DNA of 64,000 bases. Origin: Ginsengibacter hankyongi. Its GTDB lineage: Bacteria; Bacteroidota; Bacteroidia; Chitinophagales; Chitinophagaceae. The stretch covers positions 496,001 through 560,000 of the forward strand of contig NZ_VYQF01000001.1 of assembly GCF_008710285.1 (NCBI RefSeq). Direction: 5' to 3'. Shown piece by piece: positions 15,217 to 24,281 of this stretch; within the stretch, counting starts at the first letter, position 1, and every line of letters starts with the position of its first letter. The position numbers and the translations under genes are program-made. The notes below the pieces were generated by a model. That model was not told the origin of the DNA and did not search any database. It saw only the letters and a program-made list of their open reading frames with translations.

Positions 15217-16869
15217 CTATTTGTACAATATCTCGTAATATTCGTTCGCCATCCGGTTACTGTCAAACTGCACCTGCACATCTCTCATCCCGTTCTTTAC
15301 AATCTGGCGCCAGGTATCAAAATCGTCATAATAGAGGGGCAGTATTTCCTTCTCGAGGATCTCGTACAATTTATTCAAATCATATTCGTCCTGCTCCTGA
15401 ACATGCATGTTCATATAATCGGCAGGAGGTACCACAAAACCATTATTGCCATTATTTATAAATTCGCATATCCATCCATCGTTAGTACTAAGGTTTACAG
15501 CACCATTCATCGCTGCAGTCATACCGCTTGTGCCGCTAGCTTCCCTTGGCACTCTCGGATTATTCAGCCATATATCAGCCCCTTGTTTAAGCCGCTTACT
15601 AAGTGTAAGCTCGTAACCGGTACATACGGCCACATTTTTATATTGCTTACTTATATTTACCAGGTGATTGAAATCTGTAATTGCCGGGTAATCCAGCGGG
15701 TACGGCTTTCCTGCCCATATTATCTGCACCGGGTATTTAGAATTATTTAACAGGGCCTCAAAGCGTTTATGATCTCTCGTTAGTAACTCTGCCCTTTTGT
15801 AACCGGCAAACCTTCTCGCCCAAACAATGGTAAGTACGCCGGGATCCATCAATTTCCCTGTTTGATCAGCCACAATGTCAAATGCCCTGTTTTTCAGATA
15901 CCTCTTCCTGTCATCAAACACATTATCATTTCCATCTTCCTTGGCCTTGTACAATTGTTTATCGGCCCAGTAGCGCCAGTTCTGCGCATTGGTAATCGAT
16001 TTTATTTCGCAAATACCTTCATACTTTTTCCACATTTGCCGGCTTACTTCACCATGCAGCTGCGAAACCCCGTTTGCAAGATGTGCAAACCGCAAAGCTG
16101 CCAGCGAATGATTAAAAAGATCATCGGTCATCCCGGTTAATTCTCTTACCTCGTTAAGTGGCATGCCATAGAAGTAACTCATTTTTTCACACAGAAAAAT
16201 ATCATGTTTTTCATTACCTGCTTCTTCGGGTGTATGCGTGGTAAACACCAGCCTCTTTTGTACTTCTTCTTTGCTGCCAAATTTTTTGAATAAATAAAAT
16301 ACCGAGCTTACCCCATGTGCCTCATTAAGATGATACAAATCAGGATTGAAATTGATTTCATCAAGCAGCTTGGCTCCCCCGATACCCAATAAAATAAACT
16401 GGGCAATTTTTGTGGCGAGATTGCCATCGTACAGCCGGTTAGTTATTGTTTGGGATACATAATCATTTTCCGGCACATCAGTGCTGAGCAGAAACAACGG
16501 CGCTGTATTAAACGTCTTTGGATTTAAATACCAAACCTTCACCCAAACCGGATGATCGTGTATCGGTATCTGGAACATAATTCCTGTGTCTTCCAGGAAG
16601 TTATAAATCTTATTAATCCAGACAACATTTAAAGTCTGGTCTGCATTTCTTGCCTGGTCGTAATATCCTTCTTTCCAGAGTATGCCAATTCCAATTAAGT
16701 TTTGCCGTAGCTCATAGGCGCTTCTCAAATGAGACCCGGATAGAAAACCCAATCCTCCGCTGTATATTTTTAAAGGCTGATGAATGGCGAACTCCATGGA
16801 GAAGTAAGCAACTTTTTTTGAATATCGTTCTTCGGTTTCATAGGGGATACTGTAATTTTCAAAACTCAT
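15217..16869 (-). CDS. Alpha-glucan phosphorylase-like protein (short family)
   Basis: A 550-residue GT-B fold protein of the short alpha-glucan phosphorylase type. Recognisable stretches are SMEFAIHQPLKIYSGGLG near the N-terminus, LNEAHGVSSVF, FTTHTPEEAGNEKHD, TIVWARRFAGYKRAELL (sugar-phosphate binding) and NNPRVPREASGTSGMTAAMNG. Classical phosphorylases have Lys for pyridoxal phosphate in EASGT.NMK; here that position is Thr (SGMT). The cofactor or reaction may therefore differ, for example glycosyl transfer rather than phosphorolysis. The role is most likely glycogen or maltodextrin metabolism. It stands alone and ends in a strong terminator; the divergent mntR gene is 317 bp upstream. Confidence 0.88.
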   Translation of the reverse strand: MSFENYSIPYETEERYSKKVAYFSMEFAIHQPLKIYSGGLGFLSGSHLRSAYELRQNLIGIGILWKEGYYDQARNADQTLNVVWINKIYNFLEDTGIMFQIPIHDHPVWVKVWYLNPKTFNTAPLFLLSTDVPENDYVSQTITNRLYDGNLATKIAQFILLGIGGAKLLDEINFNPDLYHLNEAHGVSSVFYLFKKFGSKEEVQKRLVFTTHTPEEAGNEKHDIFLCEKMSYFYGMPLNEVRELTGMTDDLFNHSLAALRFAHLANGVSQLHGEVSRQMWKKYEGICEIKSITNAQNWRYWADKQLYKAKEDGNDNVFDDRKRYLKNRAFDIVADQTGKLMDPGVLTIVWARRFAGYKRAELLTRDHKRFEALLNNSKYPVQIIWAGKPYPLDYPAITDFNHLVNISKQYKNVAVCTGYELTLSKRLKQGADIWLNNPRVPREASGTSGMTAAMNGAVNLSTNDGWICEFINNGNNGFVVPPADYMNMHVQEQDEYDLNKLYEILEKEILPLYYDDFDTWRQIVKNGMRDVQVQFDSNRMANEYYEILYK

Positions 16870-17154
16870 AATTTAATCAGATCGAATTTATTGAGGGCGC
16901 AATATAAAAGGAAATTTCAACATATTGAGTGTTTCCTGTCAATGAATGCGTTGTTTCTGGTCTTTAATAGTAACGTTAAACAGTAATAAATGTTTTACCA
17001 GGAAAAATAAATTTCAAAATAAAAGGCCCGAATAAATTTTCCGCTTTCCCTATGGTTCCTGCCTTTCAGCCCGTATCGCTCAATACTCCTATTTCATTCC
17101 CGAGCCAGGACTATTTGCCGGTAAATTTTTAAAATGGAGTTATCAAATTTAATT

Positions 17155-17170
17155 TTTAGATTTGTCTAAA
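17155..17170 (+). promoter_or_regulatory. MntR/DtxR-type operator overlapping the -7 element of mntR
   Basis: TTTAGATTTGTCTAAA is a 16-bp inverted repeat (6-bp perfect arms) like the operators of Mn/Fe-responsive DtxR-family repressors. The promoter element TAGATTTG (17157-17164; consensus TAnnTTTG) lies inside it, so bound repressor would cover the -7 site. The mntR ATG is 16 nt downstream. Confidence 0.7.
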
Positions 17171-17186
17171 TATTTTTTTAAAGAGT

Positions 17187-17846
17187 ATGAAATTATCTCA
17201 GAGCGAGGAAAACTATATAAAAAGTATTTATAATCTTCAGTCGAAAACAGAGAAAGTAAATACCAACTCACTGGCGGCTTTTCTTGACACCAGTGCTGCA
17301 TCTATTACCGATATGCTTAAGAAATTAAAATCAAAAAATCTGCTGGAATATAAAAAGTATTACGGATTCCGGTTAAACGGCGCAGGCAATAAACAGGCAC
17401 TTAAAATAATAAGAAGGCATCGCCTGTGGGAATTTTTTTTAGTATCGAAGCTGGATATGGAATGGGAAAAGGTTCATGACATTGCCGAAGAACTCGAGCA
17501 TGTAAGCAGTGCTGAATTAATAGAAAAGCTTGACCGCTACCTGGGCAATCCGAAGATAGATCCTCATGGCGATCCGATTCCGGATGAAAAGGGTGTAATG
17601 CCGGTTCTTAAACAAATTGCGCTGAAAGATTTACCCCATAAAAGAAATGCAGTTATAAGTTCTGTGAGCAGTCAAACTCCGCAAATGATGGAGATGTTGA
17701 ATCATTATGGAATAAAAATCGGCTCGCCGATAAAAGTGTTGAAGTCTTTTGTATTTGACGGATCGCTACAGGTAAAAATTGCAAAACAACCGGAATGCAT
17801 CATCAGCGGATTGGCTGCGCAAAATATTTTTGTGTATGATACTTGA
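17187..17846 (+). CDS. mntR: DtxR/MntR-family metal-dependent transcriptional regulator
   Basis: A 219-residue protein with three parts. An N-terminal winged helix (LSQSEENYIKSIYNLQ, with recognition helix about SAASITDMLKKL) is followed by a metal-binding dimerisation domain (RRHRLWEFFLVSKL, WEKVHDIAEELEHVSS, and NPKIDPHGDPIP). A C-terminal FeoA/SH3-like domain starts at about residue 150. The His and Glu ligands of the family are in place. It lies directly upstream of an Nramp gene with an 11-bp overlap, and its operator-like site covers its own promoter. The expected role is metal-dependent repression of Mn (or Fe) uptake. Mn as the co-repressor is inferred from the partner gene. Confidence 0.92.
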   Translation: MKLSQSEENYIKSIYNLQSKTEKVNTNSLAAFLDTSAASITDMLKKLKSKNLLEYKKYYGFRLNGAGNKQALKIIRRHRLWEFFLVSKLDMEWEKVHDIAEELEHVSSAELIEKLDRYLGNPKIDPHGDPIPDEKGVMPVLKQIALKDLPHKRNAVISSVSSQTPQMMEMLNHYGIKIGSPIKVLKSFVFDGSLQVKIAKQPECIISGLAAQNIFVYDT

Positions 17847-19728
17847 CAAGAAACTATATGATAATTCTTTGAGTGAAGTGCATGGAAGCATAGACACCAA
17901 AAAACAGCTGGGCTGGAAAAAAATATTTTCATTTCTTGGCCCGGCTTACCTTATAAGTGTGGGCTATATGGATCCGGGAAACTGGGCCACCGACCTGCAA
18001 GGCGGAAGCAAATTCGGATATTCGCTTATCTGGGTGCTGCTGATGAGCAACCTCATGGCTTTGTTGCTGCAGGGATTGTCGGCACGGCTTGGCATTGTGA
18101 GAGGAAGGGATCTTGCACAGGCTAACAGGGAAGCATACCCTAAAATAGTTAATTTCACATTATATATTCTTGCAGAAATTGCAATAGCCGCCTGTGACCT
18201 TGCAGAAGTTTTGGGAATGGCTATTGGTATTCAATTACTCACAGGTTTACCGCTCGTATGGGGCGTTTGCCTTACCGTTTTGGATACTTTTTTATTGCTC
18301 TATCTTCAAAAGCTGGGCATGCGGAAAATGGAAATATTTATCATTACGCTTGTTGCGATAATAGCCGGCGCTTTCCTGGTACAAATGATAATCGCCAGGC
18401 CTGACCTGGGTGAAATTGCTACCGGCTTTGTGCCGCATTTACCCGGCAGCGAAGCCTTGTATATCGCTATAGGAATTATCGGCGCTACGGTAATGCCGCA
18501 TAATCTTTACCTGCATTCTGCTCTTGTGCAAACGAGGAAAATTGAACGAACACCGGAAGGAATTGAACAAGCCATTAAGTATAACAGGATTGACAGTGCA
18601 GTTGCATTAAATATGGCTTTTTTTGTAAACGCTGCTATTCTTATTGTTGCAGCAACGGTATTTTTCAAAACGGGGAATTCGAAGGTGGCAGAAATACGCG
18701 AAGCTCACAGGCTGCTTCCCAATTTCTTAGGGAATCTTGCTCCAATGTTATTTGCAGTGGCCCTTATAGCCGCGGGGCAAAGCTCAACTATTACAGGCAC
18801 GCTTGCGGGCCAGATAGTGATGGAAGGCTACCTGAGCTTAAGAATTAACCCGTGGATAAGAAGATTACTAACAAGGCTACTCGCCATTATTCCGGCATTG
18901 ATTGTTATAATAATTTATGGTGATCAGCAGGTAGATTCTTTACTGGTGCTAAGCCAGGTTATCCTTAGCCTGCAGCTTGGCTTTGCCATCATTCCTTTAA
19001 TACATTTCGTAAGCGACAAATCAAAAATGGGAAATTTTGTTATTAAGTTTCCAACAAAAATAGCAGCGTGGCTTATTGCAACCGTACTTATCTGGCTGAA
19101 TTTTCAAATGCTCATCAGCCAGTCTGTGCCGGTGTTTGAAGGAAGCAGTATGCTGCCAAAAATTATAATTGCAGCAAGTGCTTTATTTTTTTCCGGCTTA
19201 CTTTTATATATACTTTTTGAGCCGGCAATAACCCGGAGAAAGATGGCCGCATCAATTAAAATGCATCCTGAAATGGAAAACATTGTTTTGGATATTCCTT
19301 TGTATAATAAAATTGCAATTGCGCTGGATTTTTCTGAGAACGACAAGAAACTAATCAGTTATGCGATAGGCCAGGGAAATCAAGGTTCACAATATATCCT
19401 GGTGCATATAGTTGAAAGCGCTTCCGCAAAATTATGGGGAAGCCAAAGCGATGACTATGAAACACGGAAGGACCAGGCACAGTTAGATGATTATGTTAAC
19501 CAATTAAAACAAAAAGGTTTTAATGCAACGAGTCTTCTTGGATATAGAAACCGTGCGAAGGAGATTGTAAGGCTCGTAAAAGAAAGCCATGCGGATATGC
19601 TGGTGGTGGGCGCACATGGCCACACCGGTATTAAAGATATAATTTACGGCGAAACAGTTAACTCTGTAAGGCACGAACTTCGGATACCTATATTAATGGT
19701 AAATATAAAAGAGGAACCAGCCTCCTGA
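17836..19728 (+). CDS. mntH: Nramp-family Mn2+/Fe2+ transporter with C-terminal UspA domain
   Basis: A protein of about 630 residues. I take the ATG at 17836 (MILDKKLYDN), which overlaps the end of mntR; longer frames need an upstream TTG. The first 420 residues have about 11 helices with the Nramp metal site MDPGNW (helix 1) and ATVMPHNLYLHSALVQTR (helix 6), so proton-coupled Mn/Fe uptake is expected. From about residue 490 a universal stress protein domain follows: IAIALDFSENDKK, LVHIVESASA, and VVGAHGHTGIKDIIYGETVNSV. In the nucleotide loop the final G-S/T reads G-E-T, so ATP binding is uncertain. Nramp-Usp fusions are known in Bacteroidota. Translation is probably coupled to mntR. Confidence 0.93.
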   Translation: MILDKKLYDNSLSEVHGSIDTKKQLGWKKIFSFLGPAYLISVGYMDPGNWATDLQGGSKFGYSLIWVLLMSNLMALLLQGLSARLGIVRGRDLAQANREAYPKIVNFTLYILAEIAIAACDLAEVLGMAIGIQLLTGLPLVWGVCLTVLDTFLLLYLQKLGMRKMEIFIITLVAIIAGAFLVQMIIARPDLGEIATGFVPHLPGSEALYIAIGIIGATVMPHNLYLHSALVQTRKIERTPEGIEQAIKYNRIDSAVALNMAFFVNAAILIVAATVFFKTGNSKVAEIREAHRLLPNFLGNLAPMLFAVALIAAGQSSTITGTLAGQIVMEGYLSLRINPWIRRLLTRLLAIIPALIVIIIYGDQQVDSLLVLSQVILSLQLGFAIIPLIHFVSDKSKMGNFVIKFPTKIAAWLIATVLIWLNFQMLISQSVPVFEGSSMLPKIIIAASALFFSGLLLYILFEPAITRRKMAASIKMHPEMENIVLDIPLYNKIAIALDFSENDKKLISYAIGQGNQGSQYILVHIVESASAKLWGSQSDDYETRKDQAQLDDYVNQLKQKGFNATSLLGYRNRAKEIVRLVKESHADMLVVGAHGHTGIKDIIYGETVNSVRHELRIPILMVNIKEEPAS

Positions 19729-19748
19729 AATAATTTACCGGGAATACT

Positions 19749-20357
19749 TTATTCCTTTATTGCGACGCTTTGTTTAAGTTTTTGAATCTCATCAGCAATT
19801 TTTTTATTCCATTCCAGTTGCTTTTCAACATTGATGCTGTGGTTGGTTTGTGCATCATATAAATGTTGTATATCCATATTTTCTTTATACACTTTATCAA
19901 AAATAGAAGTGAGTAATTTAGTATAATTATCTTTTGTGAAATGCGCCTTCTGTATTTCATCTATAAATTTCTCCGAGCCGATCATCGTTAGATCAAAATG
20001 ATGTTGCTCATGTAATAAATGATAGTCAGAATGTATTTGAGGCTTTTTCCATGAATCGTTTTTTGTAAAGAAAGTATAAACGCCAATGTTCAGGTAAATG
20101 CTGGTACCATCAAAATCAATCTGAGAGTCGAAAGCAAATCCTGACGCGGTAACAGCACCTGCAAAATAATTCTCAACAGGCCGGCCTTTAAAATCGGCCC
20201 ATGTAAGACTGCGGCTAAAATCATAATAAATTGTATCACCTGATGTAGAAGATTTTCTATTTTCCATAAATGCATGCACCTTCACTTTTTGTGAAATACA
20301 TACAGGGCTTATTGCAACGCAACCGAGTAAAAAAATGTAAATTTTATAGCGCAACAT
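19749..20357 (-). CDS. Secreted DUF922-like putative zinc-dependent protein
   Basis: A 202-residue protein with a signal peptide (IYIFLLGCVAISPVCISQ). Features shared with the DUF922 group are SLTWADFKGRP, the AVTASGFAF strand, and a zinc-protease-like LLHEQHHFDL in which HEQHH gives an HExxH motif. The rest is helical, ending in a coiled coil (KQLEWNKKIADEIQKLKQ). The third zinc ligand is not obvious, and the family has not been shown to be proteolytic as far as I know. The gene converges on mntH with 20 bp between the stops. Confidence 0.78.
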   Translation of the reverse strand: MLRYKIYIFLLGCVAISPVCISQKVKVHAFMENRKSSTSGDTIYYDFSRSLTWADFKGRPVENYFAGAVTASGFAFDSQIDFDGTSIYLNIGVYTFFTKNDSWKKPQIHSDYHLLHEQHHFDLTMIGSEKFIDEIQKAHFTKDNYTKLLTSIFDKVYKENMDIQHLYDAQTNHSINVEKQLEWNKKIADEIQKLKQSVAIKE

Positions 20358-20586
20358 TTGAATGTAAATATGTTACAATTATTTTAGGAACGAACGAAAT
20401 AAATAGTTAAAACCAAAATAAACGCCACGGGATAAAGGCTTTAATTATGCTTTGCATAACCGGCTTTAAATTTAAGTTCTCTCAATAAAGTCGGGTATTC
20501 AGCGTTATTATACATTCCAATAATTAAAGATTAAATAAATTGCTTAAATTGTTCCTTATACCATTACCAATATTTGAAAAACTAAA

Positions 20587-23139
20587 ATGACGTCTTTCAT
20601 CGCGGATGCTTCCCACTTAGAAAACTCAACAGAGTTTTTATGGGGCTTAACAGATACTGAATTTCGCTTTGTTCATACCAACCGTTTGTTTCAAAAACAA
20701 TTTGGGCTGGAAGATGATAGATGGAAGGGACGTTTGCTCCATGACGTGGTTCAATCTTTTCAAATAGAGAAATTTCTGCACGCCAATAATGAATGCATAA
20801 ATAATCCCGGCAAAACCATCTCTATAGAAATTCAGACAACCACCGCTACTAATGAAAATTGGTTCAGATGGGAAGTAAGTGCCATTGTAAATAATCAAAA
20901 TAATGTAACAGGAATCCGTCTCTTAGGTACGGATATTACCAAACAAAAAAAAGCAGAACAAATATTATTGCAACAGGCGCTATTACTTGATAATATCCCG
21001 GTCGCCATTATTTCAACAGATGAAAATTTTTGCATTAAGAGTTGGAACCTTAAAGCTGAGATGATGTTTCAGTTGAGACATGAAAAAGAAAATAATAATG
21101 TACTGCATGAAATCCGGCAAATTAATTTTATAAATGATTCAGAAATCAATTTCAAAAGCTCAATCACTAATGCTGGCTTTTGGAACGGCGAGATGGTAAT
21201 AGAAAATAACAACCGTAGTAAATTTCATCTTATAACAATGGTGAATGCCATTAAAGATAAAGCAGGAAAGACCACGGGTTTTGCTGCAGCCGGCAGAGAT
21301 ATTACCAAAGAGAATGAAATAAAAAATACGTTTGCAGCTGGCCCAAATAACCCGCGTCCCGAATTAATAAAAGAGCAGAAGCAGTTTAATACTTTTATGG
21401 AATATGCGCCTGCTCTTGCGTGGATGAATGATGAAGATGGCATCCTGCAGTACATGAATACTTCATTCAAAGACACTTTCCATCTTTCAGAAAATAATAT
21501 TGGCAAAAAAATCTATGACTATTATCCTGAATCTATAAAACCAGATTGTATAGCAAGTGATAAAGAGGCGCTTGCCAAAAATACGTGCATACAAAATTTC
21601 GAAGAGAACCTGAATGGAAACGATGAAAAAATTAGTTACCAGGTTTATAAATTTCCTGTCGGGGAGCACAACAATAAAAGACTGGTGGGCGGTCTTGCAT
21701 TTAATATTACCGGGCAAATAAACGATAGAATGGAAATCATAAAAGAAAGAAGTCAATTTCAATCTTTTATGGAAAATGCACCACTACTCGCATGGATAAC
21801 CGATGCTGAAGGTGTTTTGCTTTACATGAATACACGTTTCAAAAGTTCGTATTGTTATACGGATGAATATTTAAATAAAAAGATCGGTAGTATAAAGCCA
21901 ATTACTGACAGAGAAAAAGCATTGCTGCCGCATAATGATGTAATAATTAAAAATAAAAGCATTGAGCTCTTCCAGGAATGGACAGACGAAAATAAAAAAG
22001 CTCGTACGTACAAAACTTTTAAATTTCCAATAGAGGATGTTGAGGGCAATTACCTGGAAGGTGGACAATCTATTGAAATTACCGCTGAATTATTAGCCCA
22101 AAGTGCCCTTAAAAAAAGCAATGAACTTTTCGAGTATGCCGGAAAAGCCACCCGTGATGTTATCTGGGACTGGGACCTGAAAGAAAATAAAATAAGGAGA
22201 ACCGGCGGATATAAAAACCTTTATGGTTATGAAATGACTGATTTGTACGAGCCACATACCTATGAAAAAATACACAAAGAAGATATTACCCGTGTTTTAA
22301 GAATTGTGGAAGAAGCATTTAAGCGCAATGATTCCCGTTGGCACATAGAATACAGGTATCTCTGTTCGGATGGCTCATATAAAATTGTAATTGACCAGGC
22401 TTACATAATAAGAAATAAAAATGGCAAAGCCGTGCGTGTTATAGGCTCTATGCAGGACGTAACGGAAGAACGTAATTTACAGCAACAGGTTTTAATAACT
22501 GAAAAACAAAAAAAGAAAGACGTTGTTGATGCCGTAATCGCGGCGCAGGAAAAAGAAAGAAATGAGCTCTCTGCAGAATTACACGACAACGTAAATCAAT
22601 TGCTGGCGGCTTCAATCCTGTATTTGAAAACCGCTCAAAAGCAGGAAGTCATTAAAGAAAATCTGATTACCCAAAGCCTGGATTATGTTCAGAAAGCGGT
22701 AGATGAGCTTCGTGGCATTAGCCGTAATCTTACTCCGTCAGAATTAAAAATGAATGGCCTTGGTGCAGCACTTAAAGTATTTGCAGAAAAATTGCATATA
22801 CCCAAAAGCTTTGAAGTAAAACTTGTGATTGGAGAATTAAACGAAAATAAAATAAGCCAACCTCTAAAATTGGCTGTATATCGAATAGTTCAGGAAGTAA
22901 TAAATAATATACTCAAGCATGCTAATGCAACTAACGTTGCTATTCATGTATGTGAAACCGGTAATAACCTGAAACTAACGGTAACGGATAATGGTAAAGG
23001 AGTTGACCTGTCAGCCATAAAAAAAGGATTGGGAATAATTAATATATACAACCGTACTGAAAATTTTGGCGGTTCAGCAGAAATTATATCATCACCCGGG
23101 AAGGGTTGCACCTGGAACGTGGTTATTCCTTTAATTTAA
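20587..23139 (+). CDS. Cytoplasmic multi-PAS sensor histidine kinase (NarX/DesK type)
   Basis: An 850-residue protein with no membrane segment. About five PAS-like modules occupy residues 5-640; modules 3 and 4 are clear duplicates (FNTFMEYAPALAWMNDEDGILQYMN and FQSFMENAPLLAWITDAEGVLLYMN). A HisKA_3 dimerisation domain follows with the phospho-accepting His at about residue 666 (ELHDNVNQLLAAS). The HATPase domain has VNNILKHANATN, TDNGKGVDL and GLGIINIYNRTENFGG. No response regulator lies beside it, so its partner is elsewhere. PAS inputs without a transmembrane sensor suggest an internal signal such as redox state or a small ligand. Confidence 0.93.
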   Translation: MTSFIADASHLENSTEFLWGLTDTEFRFVHTNRLFQKQFGLEDDRWKGRLLHDVVQSFQIEKFLHANNECINNPGKTISIEIQTTTATNENWFRWEVSAIVNNQNNVTGIRLLGTDITKQKKAEQILLQQALLLDNIPVAIISTDENFCIKSWNLKAEMMFQLRHEKENNNVLHEIRQINFINDSEINFKSSITNAGFWNGEMVIENNNRSKFHLITMVNAIKDKAGKTTGFAAAGRDITKENEIKNTFAAGPNNPRPELIKEQKQFNTFMEYAPALAWMNDEDGILQYMNTSFKDTFHLSENNIGKKIYDYYPESIKPDCIASDKEALAKNTCIQNFEENLNGNDEKISYQVYKFPVGEHNNKRLVGGLAFNITGQINDRMEIIKERSQFQSFMENAPLLAWITDAEGVLLYMNTRFKSSYCYTDEYLNKKIGSIKPITDREKALLPHNDVIIKNKSIELFQEWTDENKKARTYKTFKFPIEDVEGNYLEGGQSIEITAELLAQSALKKSNELFEYAGKATRDVIWDWDLKENKIRRTGGYKNLYGYEMTDLYEPHTYEKIHKEDITRVLRIVEEAFKRNDSRWHIEYRYLCSDGSYKIVIDQAYIIRNKNGKAVRVIGSMQDVTEERNLQQQVLITEKQKKKDVVDAVIAAQEKERNELSAELHDNVNQLLAASILYLKTAQKQEVIKENLITQSLDYVQKAVDELRGISRNLTPSELKMNGLGAALKVFAEKLHIPKSFEVKLVIGELNENKISQPLKLAVYRIVQEVINNILKHANATNVAIHVCETGNNLKLTVTDNGKGVDLSAIKKGLGIINIYNRTENFGGSAEIISSPGKGCTWNVVIPLI

Positions 23140-23164
23140 GTAATTCTATTACACCAATTTTATA

Positions 23165-23183
23165 CCACGAATTACACGAATTT
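23165..23183. repeat. Short CCACGAATTACACGAATT repeat, copy 1
   Basis: CCACGAATTACACGAATTT lies 60 bp beyond the stop of the GT9 gene. A related stretch (24230-24257, CCACGAATTAC..TTACACGAATT) covers its start, so the two flank the gene. Confidence 0.45.
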
Positions 23184-23243
23184 CGACCCGTTAATAGATG
23201 TGATGCATTTGAGCAGTTTGTATAACGGTGCAATTGTGTAACC

Positions 23244-24233
23244 TTATTTCTTCCGCAGAAATTCTTTTACACTGTCCACAATGGCATCAATTTCAATTTT
23301 GTTCATACATTTAAAATGACCTAACGGGCATCTGTCATAACCAATTTTACTGCAAGGGCGGCACCACAATTTACTTACCTGGAAAATTTTGCAGGCTGTT
23401 TTATAAGGATACATCCCAAATGAAGGAACTGTATTTCCCCAAACAGAAAAAACCATTTTCTTAAACGCGGCTGCAATGTGCATGAGTCCAGTATCATGGC
23501 TTATCACCAAATTAGACCTGCGCACAATATCAGCAGATTCGTTTAATGAATATTTACCACATGCATTGTATATTTTTATTGGATCAATACCGGAAATTTC
23601 AGATCCATTAGCAAAATCATCTTTCCCCCCTAATAAAATTATTGGGTAATCAATTTTGGCACATAATTCTTTTAGTTTATCTACAGGCAACTTTTTTGTA
23701 AAATGTGCCGCCCCGATTGCAATAGATAAAAATCCATGCGAATGAGAAAAAGGTATATCAGATTCTTTAACCTTGTCCTTTTCAGGAATAAAAAAATCCA
23801 GGCCCAATTCATCATTAACCACATTAAAAGCTGAAACGGTTTCCATATACCGGTCAACAATATGTTTAGCCGGCAACAGGTTGAGCTTAAAATTTGTGTA
23901 GATCCACTTTTGGGTATTGAGCTTATTGTAAGAATAAAACTGAACTCCCTTTAAGGCTTGTTTAATTCTAAGTGTACGCAGGTTAAAATGAAGATCAATC
24001 ACTGCATCAAACTTTTCCTCTTTTAGAAGGTCGATGGTATCATCCAGATCTTCAGCAAGAGTAAGCACTTTGGTTATATAAGGATTTGATTCAACTATTG
24101 CTGCAAAATTTTTCTTTGTAAGATAATAAATACCGGCGTCCGGAAATTTTTTGCGTAAGCAGCGTATAACCGGCGTAGTTAGTACAATATCACCAATAGA
24201 AGAAAAACGAATGATTAGAAATTTTTTAGCCAC
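23244..24233 (-). CDS. Glycosyltransferase family 9 (ADP-heptose:LPS heptosyltransferase-like)
   Basis: A 329-residue GT-B enzyme. KKFLIIRFSSIGDIVLTTPVIRCLRKKFP is the GT9 N-terminus, and SHDTGLMHIAAAFKK with WGNTVPSFGMYPY is the donor-binding C-terminal part. A Cys-rich segment near the end (LWCRPCSKIGYDRCPLGHFKCM) is common in Bacteroidota members. Translation starts at GTG (24233), which falls inside a short CCACGAATTAC repeat; no in-frame ATG is nearby. It likely adds a heptose or related sugar to the LPS core. It is the last gene of a same-strand set (amino acid symporter, DedA, MFS, GT9) with gaps of 17, 22 and 48 bp. Confidence 0.9.
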   Translation of the reverse strand: MAKKFLIIRFSSIGDIVLTTPVIRCLRKKFPDAGIYYLTKKNFAAIVESNPYITKVLTLAEDLDDTIDLLKEEKFDAVIDLHFNLRTLRIKQALKGVQFYSYNKLNTQKWIYTNFKLNLLPAKHIVDRYMETVSAFNVVNDELGLDFFIPEKDKVKESDIPFSHSHGFLSIAIGAAHFTKKLPVDKLKELCAKIDYPIILLGGKDDFANGSEISGIDPIKIYNACGKYSLNESADIVRRSNLVISHDTGLMHIAAAFKKMVFSVWGNTVPSFGMYPYKTACKIFQVSKLWCRPCSKIGYDRCPLGHFKCMNKIEIDAIVDSVKEFLRKK

Positions 24234-24257
24234 GAATTACAACGGTTTACACGAATT
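24230..24257. repeat. Short CCACGAATTAC repeat, copy 2, covering the GT9 start codon
   Basis: CCACGAATTAC, 6 nt, then TTTACACGAATT. The complement GTAATTCGTGG supplies the GTG start of the GT9 gene. It is related to 23165-23183. Confidence 0.4.
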
Positions 24258-24281
24258 AAACTAATTACACCGACCAACGAT

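Noticed and set aside
17779-17835. Longer start (TTG at 17779) for the Nramp transporter
   Set aside because: It would overlap mntR by 68 bp; the ATG at 17836 gives a normal Nramp N-terminus and a typical short overlap.
20397-20586. Search for a response regulator or operator near the PAS kinase
   Set aside because: Only AT-rich DNA is found; no receiver-domain gene or clear palindrome.
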